Shown here: piece by piece, positions 56,309 through 64,000 of the stretch
How positions within the stretch are numbered: the stretch's first letter is position 1
How the letters are laid out: each line of letters opens with the position of its first letter
NCBI RefSeq assembly: GCF_000347635.1
Contig: NC_020514.1
Coordinates: 744,001-808,000 of the forward strand
Direction of reading: 5' to 3'
Source of the DNA: Paraglaciecola psychrophila 170
GTDB taxonomy: Bacteria > Pseudomonadota > Gammaproteobacteria > Enterobacterales > Alteromonadaceae
Length of the DNA stretch: 64,000 nucleotides
Notes under the pieces: generated by a model
Database searches by the model: none
What the model saw: only the letters and a program-made list of their open reading frames with translations
Told to the model about the DNA's origin: nothing
Made by a program: the position numbers and the translations under genes

Positions 56309-57306
56309 ACCTGAGATCTGCTTAAGCGATAATCATAGAGTTCAGCTCTACGTCAGTTAAATTGAGGCTTGGCTTATTTTCTTTTAAACAATAAGCGACC
56401 AATCCCGCGAGTAAATTCAGCATAAAGCCGTTCATACTCCGATACCTTGAGTGTTCGATATAAGAAATATTCTTAAGTTGGTCGTTTATTGTTTCAATTA
56501 TATAGCGCCTTGAAAGCATGGCCCTATCCCACAACGATATAGCTTTTGCTTTCATATTTTTGCGAACGGTTGTGATGAGACTTACACCTTTGTCTAATAA
56601 ATCCGCTTCCAAATCTTTACTCAAATAGCCTTTGTCTCCATACAATTTATCAGTCAAACCTTCTGCTAATTCACGTACGGGTTGAGTGTTATGCACATTG
56701 TCGGTTGTGACTTTCGCAGCAACAATTTCACCGTGATGATTGACGACTAAGTGGAGCTTGAAACCATAAAACCAACCCATAGTACCTTTACCTCGTTGAG
56801 CGATACCGTCGAAGGTTTTATGTCTAGGTATTCGATGTTATGACACACCTTGATGCTTGTAGAGTCAATGAATTCATGTCCTGATGGCTTTCCTTTAAGT
56901 GATGTGAAGTAGGCACACATGGGCACGGTAACTCTAGGCATGACCTTTATAAATTGTGTGTAACTCAATAAATTTGGAAACGTATTTTTGTACACAAGAG
57001 ATACATACTCAAGATAGTAGTTTTTGAAATCACGGTAATGTGACATATGAAAACTGACGACAATCGTCATGATTTCACTGGTGGTCATTTGCCCTTCTCT
57101 TTGCCCTTCTTTTTGACGTTTTCGCGTACCGTCTTCAAGCAGTTGTTTACGCCATTGAGGAATAAATACTTTGCAAAAATCATCGACATCACAAAACAGC
57201 TCAACTAATTTACTCATGCCTGTTCCTTTTTAGATTCATCTCTTTTAGTCGAAAGATCGGGTCTTGGAACAGGCATTTAGTTCAATTTATTAAACAGGAT
57301 TCAGGT
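56309..57306 (-). mobile_element. IS982-family insertion sequence, inactivated
   Basis: About 998 bp. Imperfect terminal repeats: ACCTGAGATCTGCTTAA at the left and, inverted, ACCTGAATCCTGTTTAA at the right. A 6-bp direct repeat TAGTTA flanks both ends (56303-56308 and 57307-57312), a probable target duplication. The transposase inside is frameshifted. No other copy is in the window. Confidence 0.8.
56322..57217 (-). pseudogene. IS982-family transposase, frameshifted
   Basis: The first part (from ATG 57217) has MTTSEIMTIVVSFHMSHYRD and GHEFIDSTSIKVCHNIEYL. After a one-base loss near 56815 the frame changes; the expected HKTFDGIAQRGKGTMGWFYGF is present in the other frame. The second part gives FKLHLVVNHHGEIVA, LYGDKGYLSK and RRYIIETINDQLKNI, so the DDE residues are split over two frames. 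Joined length would be about 296 residues. It may be silent unless frameshifting occurs. Confidence 0.85.
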
Positions 57307-57322
57307 TAGTTACAGTTAGCTA

Positions 57323-59455
57323 TTAATGTTTAGTTCTAAGTCTAAATATTAAGCCAACTAAACACAGTAATATCCATCCTAAACTACCTGCACCACCTGA
57401 CGAATTTGGTGGTGCAGGTATTGGTACTACCGCTACTGGAGGAGGGGCTACTACTGTTGCAGTAAAGACTAAGTTACGAATAAACCCTTTGTCATCACCT
57501 TCCGAAACATCGGGATCTTTACTGTATGTCCAATTAACTAAATTTATACCTTCTGACAAATTAAGACTATATTCTGTAAAGCTTATTTCATCATCATTCC
57601 CATTGATAACGTCTACCAAATCACCATTTAGGTAAAGAAACAAAGCATCAAATCGCTCAAAGTCTGGATCTGTTTCTACTAAAGTATTAGCTTCAGAAGA
57701 TACTGCCCAGTCAAAAGTAAGTACACCTTCGCCTTCAATACTTGCAACAAATATACTGTCTTGTAAGTCACCTGTTGTTGTACTTTCAATTCCTACTTCA
57801 GTTGAACTGGCAACCCAAGCTGAAGCACCATTTGTACCGCCACTAAACAAGGTGACTGCATCAGATTCACTACCTGCTGTTGCGGCCAGCTCTACTGCGT
57901 AGCCGAGTGTGGTGCCCGCAGTAACTGTGGCACTGCTACTTTGGACTTGAGGATCGTCAGTGGTGATAATCAATTTTGAAGATACATTATTAGCAATTGT
58001 TGGGAGGTAACTTACGCTAACCTGACAACTGTTACCTGCGTCTAAAGTGGGACAGTTACTGGCGTCTAAAGTAAAGGTATTTGAGTCAGAAAACGCGAAG
58101 CTGAGCCCAACATTGGTCTCACTGTTATTAGTCACAGCCAGTCCAGTCGTTTGTACTTCACCTTCAAGGCCCAAACCAAAGTTATGTCGCTGGGTGATAG
58201 CTATGCCGTCAGTGATAGCTGATATCCAGTCTTTAAACTCAGACACTCGCGTATAAACACCAGGATAGCCTGATGCAGCACAGCCAAAGCCCCAACTCAC
58301 GATACCTACTTGTTGTACTCCTGAGCCGGTATTCACGACTAATGGTCCACCGCTGTCTCCTTGACATGATCCTCTTCCTCCTTCTGGTATGGCTGCACAT
58401 ATCATCACGTCAGTAACACCAACGTTAGCTGCAGATATACCAAAACTTTCGCCTAGTTCCTCTCTGCATTGAGCGTTGGTAGTTAGCCGCAAGTCGACTT
58501 TATGTAAGATGTCTGGAAAATCTGACGTCGGCCCCTCGTTTGGAGCATAACCTGCTCGACCACCCCAGCCAGCAACGGTTGCCAAGCTATTCTCAATGGC
58601 ATATTGATCTGTGACATCAGGATCCGCTATTTTCACCCCGACAGCGTCTGAAGAAGATGCAAGTTCTATAAGTGCAATGTCGTTACTAATGGCATCTGCG
58701 TCATACTGCGGGTGAATATAGATATTAGCGATATCAATAGCATTTTCGGCCCCATTAGATAAATCATATTCACCAACATTCATTTTAAACTGATTGGCGT
58801 TTTCAGAATCCACACAGTGAGCTGCAGTAAGGACCCATTTATCACCTAAAAACGAAGCGCCACATGAGGCGTCTTGTTGCAATTCGGTGGTCTCACTTAC
58901 TGCTAACGACGCAATATTGCCTATTTGTTCTAAAAGAGCTAAGCCATCTTTTTGGTTCACTGCAACAATAGGAATAGTGCCAGTGTAATCTTCACCTAAA
59001 GTGCCACCAGTGATATTGTCAACTTCTTCATTATTATAAATAATGGCACCGATACCGCCACCGGCTTCACAGTTATCTGATTTTTCAGAAAAATCTACTA
59101 TGCCGCGTTCTATCAGACACACATTACCGGTTGCATCAACACATACTGCATCACCAATTCCGCAAGCAATGATTTCACCGCTGACTTGACCACCAACACC
59201 AGACGTAAAGGATCTTGTTTCGTAAATGACGTTGTTGACACTCAGTGACGTCAAAAAGTTAGTGAAAACTCCTACATATGCCGTCATCCATGGCCAGTTT
59301 TCTTGAATGGCTTCTTCGCCCCCAACGATGCGTGTTTCAGCAATTTGACTATTTGTTTTGCTGTAAGGTATTAATGGACTTTTTGCCGCGACTGCAAAGC
59401 CACATATAAAAAATAATGCTGAGGTGATCCCCGTTTTCAAAAAACTATTCATCAT
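57323..59455 (-). CDS. Secreted trypsin-like serine protease with inserted PA domain and GlyGly-CTERM
   Basis: A 710-residue exported protein. Signal peptide MNSFLKTGITSALFFICGFA; ATG 59455 is chosen because GGAG lies 5 bases upstream, rejecting a 44-residue extension. Activation site RIVGGEE at about 42-48. About residues 62-191 form a protease-associated-like insert (ACGIGDAVCVDATGNVCLIE, GAIIYNNEEVD, IPIVAVNQKDGLALL). The trypsin fold then resumes with catalytic His213 (LTAAHC), Asp259 (NDIALIEL) and Ser368 (CQGDSGGPLV). Beta-rich modules follow, then GAGSLGWILLCLVGLIFRLR, a GlyGly-CTERM tail for rhombosortase-type processing. Probably surface-released; substrate unknown. Confidence 0.88.
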   Translation of the reverse strand: MMNSFLKTGITSALFFICGFAVAAKSPLIPYSKTNSQIAETRIVGGEEAIQENWPWMTAYVGVFTNFLTSLSVNNVIYETRSFTSGVGGQVSGEIIACGIGDAVCVDATGNVCLIERGIVDFSEKSDNCEAGGGIGAIIYNNEEVDNITGGTLGEDYTGTIPIVAVNQKDGLALLEQIGNIASLAVSETTELQQDASCGASFLGDKWVLTAAHCVDSENANQFKMNVGEYDLSNGAENAIDIANIYIHPQYDADAISNDIALIELASSSDAVGVKIADPDVTDQYAIENSLATVAGWGGRAGYAPNEGPTSDFPDILHKVDLRLTTNAQCREELGESFGISAANVGVTDVMICAAIPEGGRGSCQGDSGGPLVVNTGSGVQQVGIVSWGFGCAASGYPGVYTRVSEFKDWISAITDGIAITQRHNFGLGLEGEVQTTGLAVTNNSETNVGLSFAFSDSNTFTLDASNCPTLDAGNSCQVSVSYLPTIANNVSSKLIITTDDPQVQSSSATVTAGTTLGYAVELAATAGSESDAVTLFSGGTNGASAWVASSTEVGIESTTTGDLQDSIFVASIEGEGVLTFDWAVSSEANTLVETDPDFERFDALFLYLNGDLVDVINGNDDEISFTEYSLNLSEGINLVNWTYSKDPDVSEGDDKGFIRNLVFTATVVAPPPVAVVPIPAPPNSSGGAGSLGWILLCLVGLIFRLRTKH

Positions 59456-59760
59456 AAATACTCCAACTGACTTGCTCACTAATTTTATACTGCATTTGGT
59501 CACATTAAGTTGCGTACACAAAGGTAACAGACCGCTATAGTCGATTTTTATTTTCAAATTTTCAACTAGATTAATGATTAAAGTCACTTGGTTTTGCTGG
59601 ATTCATTTCAAAACACATTAAATATCAAGATAACTATCAATAACCAAGCTATGTTTTTTGTTAGAATATAATTACTCAAAAGAACTTTTTTTATACAGCG
59701 ACGGTATAATAATGTACAACAATCATTAACCCCTAAAAAAATACAAGGATATTCAGTTTC

Positions 59761-60642
59761 ATGCAATTTTTTCGTGCCTTCATCATCCATTTTATAGTTT
59801 TCTTCATTGCCATAGGTATTGTATGGGGAGGTAGCGATGGCGGCCAATTGTTGAGCGCTGATCTTGACACTGGACTGACGATTTTTGCTTGTTGTGCGCT
59901 AATTGCGTTTATTGTGCAATGGATAGCGTTGATCCCGGCATATTTACTGAAAACCGAACACTTTTATGATCTAACCGGTGGTGCTACTTATCTAGCTGTT
60001 GTCATCTTTGCTTTTATACAAAGTGAACAACATGATTTACGCTCGATAATTTTAACTTGTCTGGTGTCCATTTGGGCAATCCGCTTGGCCAGTTTCTTAT
60101 TTTTAAGGGTACGCAAACAAGGCTCAGATAGCCGTTTTGATGATATTAAACTTAATTTTTGGCGCTTTTCTATCGCATGGACTGTGCAAGGTTTATGGGT
60201 ACTTCTAACTTCAGGGGCAGCCATTGCAGCTATTACATCGGGACACAAAACACACTTTGGTTGGATAGGCTTGGTGGGGTTAGTCGTATGGTCGATTGGT
60301 TTCTCTATCGAAGCGATAGCTGACAATCAGAAACGTATTTTTAAACAGCAAAAAAATACTCATAGTGACTTTATACAAACAGGTTTATGGTCACGCTCAC
60401 GTCATCCCAACTACTTTGGTGAAATTTTGTTATGGGTTGGTGTCGCCATCATTGCCTACCCTGCGTTGAATGAATGGCAGCTAGTCACGCTCGTTTCTCC
60501 GATATTTGTCATTGTATTACTGACCAAAATTAGCGGTATACCGATGCAAGAAGAACAAGCGCAAAAGCGCTGGAAAGACAACCAAGCTTACCAAGATTAC
60601 AAGAAACGCACGCCTGTTTTAATCCCAAAACTGTTTGGGTAG
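59761..60642 (+). CDS. DUF1295 membrane protein (steroid 5-alpha-reductase-like)
   Basis: A 293-residue protein with about seven spans. The C-terminal motif GLWSRSRHPNYFGEILLW is the NADPH-binding signature of the DUF1295/isoprenylcysteine-methyltransferase-like reductases; RKQGSDSRFDDIK is typical of DUF1295. AAGGA occurs upstream of ATG 59761. Reductase of an unknown lipid or terpenoid, by family inference. Confidence 0.88.
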   Translation: MQFFRAFIIHFIVFFIAIGIVWGGSDGGQLLSADLDTGLTIFACCALIAFIVQWIALIPAYLLKTEHFYDLTGGATYLAVVIFAFIQSEQHDLRSIILTCLVSIWAIRLASFLFLRVRKQGSDSRFDDIKLNFWRFSIAWTVQGLWVLLTSGAAIAAITSGHKTHFGWIGLVGLVVWSIGFSIEAIADNQKRIFKQQKNTHSDFIQTGLWSRSRHPNYFGEILLWVGVAIIAYPALNEWQLVTLVSPIFVIVLLTKISGIPMQEEQAQKRWKDNQAYQDYKKRTPVLIPKLFG

Positions 60643-60666
60643 TCTTTTAAAGACACAGACAAATAT

Positions 60667-60793
60667 TTAAACCACAGATGCTGCGCGCACTGAGAGCAAC
60701 GGCGCCGAGCACAAAAAAAATAAGAACAAAAGATTGATTAAATCGTCTTTCTTCTTTTTTTCTTTGTGACCTCTTTTTCCTCTGTGGTTAAAA
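60667..60793. repeat. CCACAGAG-type inverted-repeat element, copy A
   Basis: Begins TTAAACCACAGATGCTGCGCG and ends CCTCTTTTTCCTCTGTGGTTAAA; the ends are inverted (TTAACCACAG / CTGTGGTTAA). Same orientation as copy B 580 bases downstream. An AT-rich middle allows a long imperfect hairpin. Confidence 0.75.
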
Positions 60794-60831
60794 TAGCTTT
60801 TTGAACGTGTGGGATAACAACATTGATTGAG

Positions 60832-61368
60832 ATGTATCAAGACAAGCTTCGGAGTCTACTTGAAGATGATCCACTTCGAATGGACATTTTGCATGCATTA
60901 GCTGCTGTGAGCTTGCCTGATTGTTGGGTGGCTGCCGGTTTTGTGCGTAACTTAGTATGGGATGATTTGCATAATAAAAAGACTGACTTGAATGATGTGG
61001 ATGTTATTTATTACTGCCAAACTGACATCCAAGGTCAACTAGCCAAAAAAGCTATTCGTTAATTACAAGAAAGGCTGCCAATGGTCAATTGGCAAGTGAA
61101 AAACCAAGTATTAATGCATATTAAACGTCAACATAGTCAGTATCTTAGCAGTGCTGATGCTATGTCATTTTGGCCAGAGCAAGAAACTGCAGTTGCTGTA
61201 AAACTTGACAAATATGGCAATTTTTCCATTGTCGCTCCTTTTGGTCTTACGTCTCTGTTTAAAGGATATATCACCTTCAACCTAAAAGCAGATGAACACA
61301 CTTTTTGGCAACGAGTTAAAAAAAAGTGTTGGCTAACAACGTGGCCTAAATTAGTTATTAAAAAGTAA
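60832..61368 (+). pseudogene. Nucleotidyltransferase (DUF925-like), one nonsense codon
   Basis: The frame is continuous except for TAA at 61060-61062. Before it: LPDCWVAAGFVRNLVWDDLH and DLNDVDVIYYCQTDIQG, the nucleotidyltransferase GxxRN and DxDV motifs. After it: VNWQVKNQVLMHI, SSADAMSFWPEQETAVAVKL and APFGLTSLFKGY, ending CWLTTWPKLV as in full-length relatives. Expected length about 178 residues. One base change would restore it. Repeat elements sit on both sides. Confidence 0.82.
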
Positions 61369-61374
61369 AAGTTA

Positions 61375-61474
61375 TTTAACCACAGAGGCTGCGCGCACAG
61401 AGAGCACAGAGGAAGAGAAAGTAAAAAAGTTATTGGGTCGTTTGTCTCTGTGACCTCTTTTCCTCTGTGGTAAA
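61375..61474. repeat. CCACAGAG-type inverted-repeat element, copy B
   Basis: TTTAACCACAGAGGCTGCGCG at the left and CCTCTTTTCCTCTGTGGTAAA at the right; ends inverted. Shares GCTGCGCGCAC-GAGAGCA and TTGTGACCTCTTTT-type segments with copy A. Probably a dispersed chromosomal repeat family. Confidence 0.75.
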
Positions 61475-61577
61475 TATTCCTTCTAATAGCGCCCTTCAAA
61501 ATTTGAACATTTATACCTAAAGTCTTTGTTATTAAACGCGATAACTAATTAACTTCTTTTTTTTCAGTGATAACTTT

Positions 61578-62108
61578 TTGCTCGACTCGGTCAATACAAG
61601 TCAACCAGATCTTAATGCTAGTACCAAAGCGTTATTATCGAGTGACTATGAACTAAACGGTACAATTAATCGTGCTGCGAGTGAGGGGGCAAAATTTGCG
61701 TTAATGGTGGCGATGCTCGAACAAAACTGCATGCATCGACCTCATCTAGACGCGACAAAAGAGATAGATCAAATTGCAGAGGTTACAAGTGATCTCAATT
61801 ATTATCGTAGCAATCCATTAAGCGCCAACGATGCATACTGGCAAACCTGCCAGCACACCAGTCAGTTAATCTACAGTGGCCAATTACACTCTGCTCAGCT
61901 GTGGTTAGCGATGCATCCTGAACCTTTGTCACAATACAACAAACCAGATGCCATTAATGAAGACGTTATTGCCAACTGCAGTGTGAATACCCAAACTCGT
62001 ATGCAACAAGCCAAAGAAAAAGTGATTAATATAGATGAAACTGGCTTGTATGACATTTTACAGGAGCTAGAACCCATTTCTACTCAAGCAATTTATAACG
62101 TCAGCTAA
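61578..62108 (+). CDS. VC2046/SO_2500-like family protein
   Basis: A 176-residue soluble protein. NGTINRAASEGAKFALMVAM and the middle YYRSNPLSANDAYWQ resemble the VC2046/SO_2500 family of Vibrio and Shewanella; the assignment is from memory of the pattern. No ATG is available; TTG 61578 is the first plausible start. Its last bases overlap the end of the convergent antiporter. Function unknown. Confidence 0.6.
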   Translation: MLDSVNTSQPDLNASTKALLSSDYELNGTINRAASEGAKFALMVAMLEQNCMHRPHLDATKEIDQIAEVTSDLNYYRSNPLSANDAYWQTCQHTSQLIYSGQLHSAQLWLAMHPEPLSQYNKPDAINEDVIANCSVNTQTRMQQAKEKVINIDETGLYDILQELEPISTQAIYNVS

Positions 62109-63421
62109 AATCATCTACTGATTTGTTCTTGAATTTCGGTAACCCCGTGGCGATAGCGATAACCCCAAAACTAAAATCAGCATCGGATACCAGCAATAAG
62201 GCGTTAGCGCTAAAGGTGATAAACCTGCAAGGCTAGCAGCAGCTAACAGTTGCCCTCCATAAGGTACCAAACCTTGAAATCCACAAGAAAAAATATCTAA
62301 CAAGCCTAGCCTGTGCGCCTTGGATCTAAATTATATTTTGCACCTAGATCTTTGACAATCGGGCCGGTCGAGACTATCGCAATTGTGTTGTTGGCCGTGG
62401 CTATATCTAATGCGCTGACCAAGACTGCAGTACCATATTCAGAACCTTTTTTGCTGGTGATGCGTTTGGTGATGTTGTTAACCAACCACTGGATGCCACC
62501 GTAAGCTTTCATTAATGCCACTATGCCACCGATCATGAGCGCAATAGCAACCATATCTTGCATCCATCCCATGCCCTTCTGTATGCTCTGCAACATTGAT
62601 GGAAACGTAAATAACCCTTTCGCTAAACCAATCACACACGCGCTGCCAATACCTACGCCCAACACACCTATTACGTTAACCCCAAATAGTGCACAGCCAA
62701 TGATTAAAATATAAGGCAATATTAACCAACCATCGTAATCATTAGATGTGATCACCGCGCCACCGTCAATTTCGACAAACATAAGCAGCAGTGCAGTTAA
62801 CAGTGCCGCGGGTAAAACAATCACTAAGTTTGCTTTGAATTTATCACTAAGTCGCACTCCTTGAGTACGTGTGGCGGCGATAGTTGTGTCAGAAATAAAA
62901 GATAAATTATCCCCAAACATCGCACCACCAATGACTATACCTACCGCTTGTGGGATCGGTACACCTAGGCTTTCAGCTAGGCCAATGCCAACAGGTGTGA
63001 TGGCGGTAATCGTGCCCATAGATGTACCCATGGCGAAGGCAATAAAACTGGTTATCACAAATAAACCAGGTAATAAGTAGGCGGTTGGAACATAATTGAG
63101 TGCCCAATTGACGGTGGCATCACGGGCTCCTATGTCGATTGTGACTGCATAAAAAGCACCGGCCAGTAAAAAGATTAACGCCAGTAAAATGATAGTTTTA
63201 TCACCCCCTCCTTTACAAAAAACATCAATTTTTTCAGTCATAGATAAACTTGATGTTGAGTTGTTGAGTAGCAACGCAAAGCCCGCCGATATCGCAAAAG
63301 CAACCAGAATAGGCATGGTCGAAAAATTTTGGGTTAACACACCACTACCAATCACTAAGAGCATAAATAACAATATGGGTGTTAACCCCCAAAAACGGCC
63401 CGTAGACTTTTCTTCCATCAA
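62101..63421 (-). pseudogene. NhaC-type Na+/H+ antiporter, two frameshifts
   Basis: The main part (from ATG 63421) has ISAGFALLLNNSTS, FVITSFIAFAMGTSMGTITA, GGAMFGDNLSFISDTTIAAT and ATANNTIAIVSTGPIV, typical of NhaC-family antiporters with about 11 spans. It stops after LDPRRTG. One missing base near 62310 would restore LLDIFSCGFQGLVPYGGQLL and the next span. A second missing base in the C run at 62163-62166 would restore IAIATGLPKFKNKSV and the stop at 62101. Joined about 440 residues. Decayed or mis-sequenced. Confidence 0.82.
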
Positions 63422-63524
63422 GACTTACCTTTAAAATTTATCAACTAAGACAGAAAAATAATTTTATAGCAAAGGGCTGGAGTGGCAATAGGTTAAAAAT
63501 TATTTAGGCAGCTATTTCGCCCTT

Positions 63525-64000
63525 CTAACAAACATCTGCTTGAGAAAAAGCTAAATCATCTGAATAGGCAAACAAGGAAGGCGCTCCACCGGTATGCCAA
63601 AAAAGGACGTGGTCATTTTTGCTGATCTTTCCTGAACGAATAAGATGCATTAGCCCGGCCATGGCTCTTCCAGTATAAACTGGATCTAATAATATGCCTT
63701 CAAGCTTGGCGGTTAATGCAATTGCTTCATTTTCTTGTGGTCCAACAATGCCGTAACCATCACCCACATAATCTGAATTTAAAATTAGCTGATTTTTTGA
63801 GAATGTATAATCAAGACCTATGAGTTTTGCGGTGCTATTAACAAGCTGTGCAATAAGTTGATCAAATGGCAGTGAAGTATTTGTATCTTTGTCGATATTG
63901 ATACCCACTAAGTCAAAGGTTTTTTTGTAAATTTGTTTACCTAAAATTAAACCCGCATGAGTACCACCTGAGCTTGAAGCAAACACAATATGAGAAAATT
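63525..64000 (-). CDS. D-cysteine desulfhydrase / ACC-deaminase-like PLP enzyme (5' partial)
   Basis: The C-terminal 158 residues of a tryptophan-synthase-beta-type PLP enzyme; the start lies right of the window. IVFASSSGGTHAGLILGK holds the PLP-phosphate loop, GYGIVGPQENEAIAL and EGILLDPVYTGRAMAGLMHL are typical of DcyD/ACC deaminase relatives, and HVLFWHTGGAPSLFAY is the usual end. The PLP lysine is outside the window. Probably releases ammonia (and sulfide) from D-cysteine or a related amino acid. Confidence 0.82.
   Translation of the reverse strand, partial: FSHIVFASSSGGTHAGLILGKQIYKKTFDLVGINIDKDTNTSLPFDQLIAQLVNSTAKLIGLDYTFSKNQLILNSDYVGDGYGIVGPQENEAIALTAKLEGILLDPVYTGRAMAGLMHLIRSGKISKNDHVLFWHTGGAPSLFAYSDDLAFSQADVC

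Overview
The window reads as chromosomal DNA of a marine gammaproteobacterium of the Alteromonadaceae, most like Glaciecola/Paraglaciecola. The housekeeping order yggS-proC-yggT-DUF4426 divergent from pilT-pilU-DUF2007-xerD-dsbC-recJ, then recO-pdxJ-acpS-relA-mazG, is typical of that family, as are the AT-rich spacers and the TonB-dependent receptor. No rRNA, tRNA or CRISPR was seen.

Layout. 1-3.5 kb: 3' part of a large calcium-binding thrombospondin-type-3 repeat protein. 3.7-4.7 kb: debris including a broken solute-binding protein gene. 5.2-13.2 kb: a light and redox stress island. A frameshifted class I photolyase, an iron-sulfur (6-4) photolyase/cryptochrome and a 43-residue DUF2256 protein run leftward. 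A TIGR03643-family gene, a glutamine-synthetase-like gene, ovoA (ovothiol synthesis) and an FAD monooxygenase run rightward. 13.2-20.8 kb: DUF1801 pseudogene, REP-associated transposase between 20-bp inverted repeats, PhyH-like dioxygenase, frameshifted GMC oxidoreductase and an acyl-CoA dehydrogenase.

22-34.3 kb is a pyrimidine-utilisation locus: NCS1 transporter (frameshifted), TonB-dependent receptor, rutR, rutABCDEF and an mmsA-type aldehyde dehydrogenase. Two related sigma-54 promoters, each with NtrC-like and RutR-like sites, lie before the transporter and before rutA. Scraps around them show that a segment [small membrane gene - rutR - promoter - rutA start] was duplicated and each copy then lost different parts. 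The likely flow is outer-membrane uptake, inner-membrane uptake, ring opening by RutA/RutF, processing by RutB-E, and recovery of malonic semialdehyde carbon by MmsA.

34.3-41 kb: serC followed by a heavily broken serA, then a periplasmic binding protein paired with a hybrid histidine kinase. 41-56 kb: the housekeeping clusters. 56.3-57.3 kb: an inactivated IS982-family element with a visible target duplication. 57.3-64 kb: a secreted trypsin-like protease with an inserted PA-like domain and a GlyGly-CTERM tail, a DUF1295 membrane protein, a nonsense-broken nucleotidyltransferase between two CCACAGAG-type repeats, a VC2046-like gene, a broken NhaC-type antiporter, and a partial D-cysteine desulfhydrase-like gene at the right edge.

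At least nine genes are broken. Some carry many lesions (serA, DUF1801) and are real pseudogenes. Three (photolyase, GMC, NCS1) differ from an intact frame only by one extra base in an A/T run, so sequencing error cannot be excluded.
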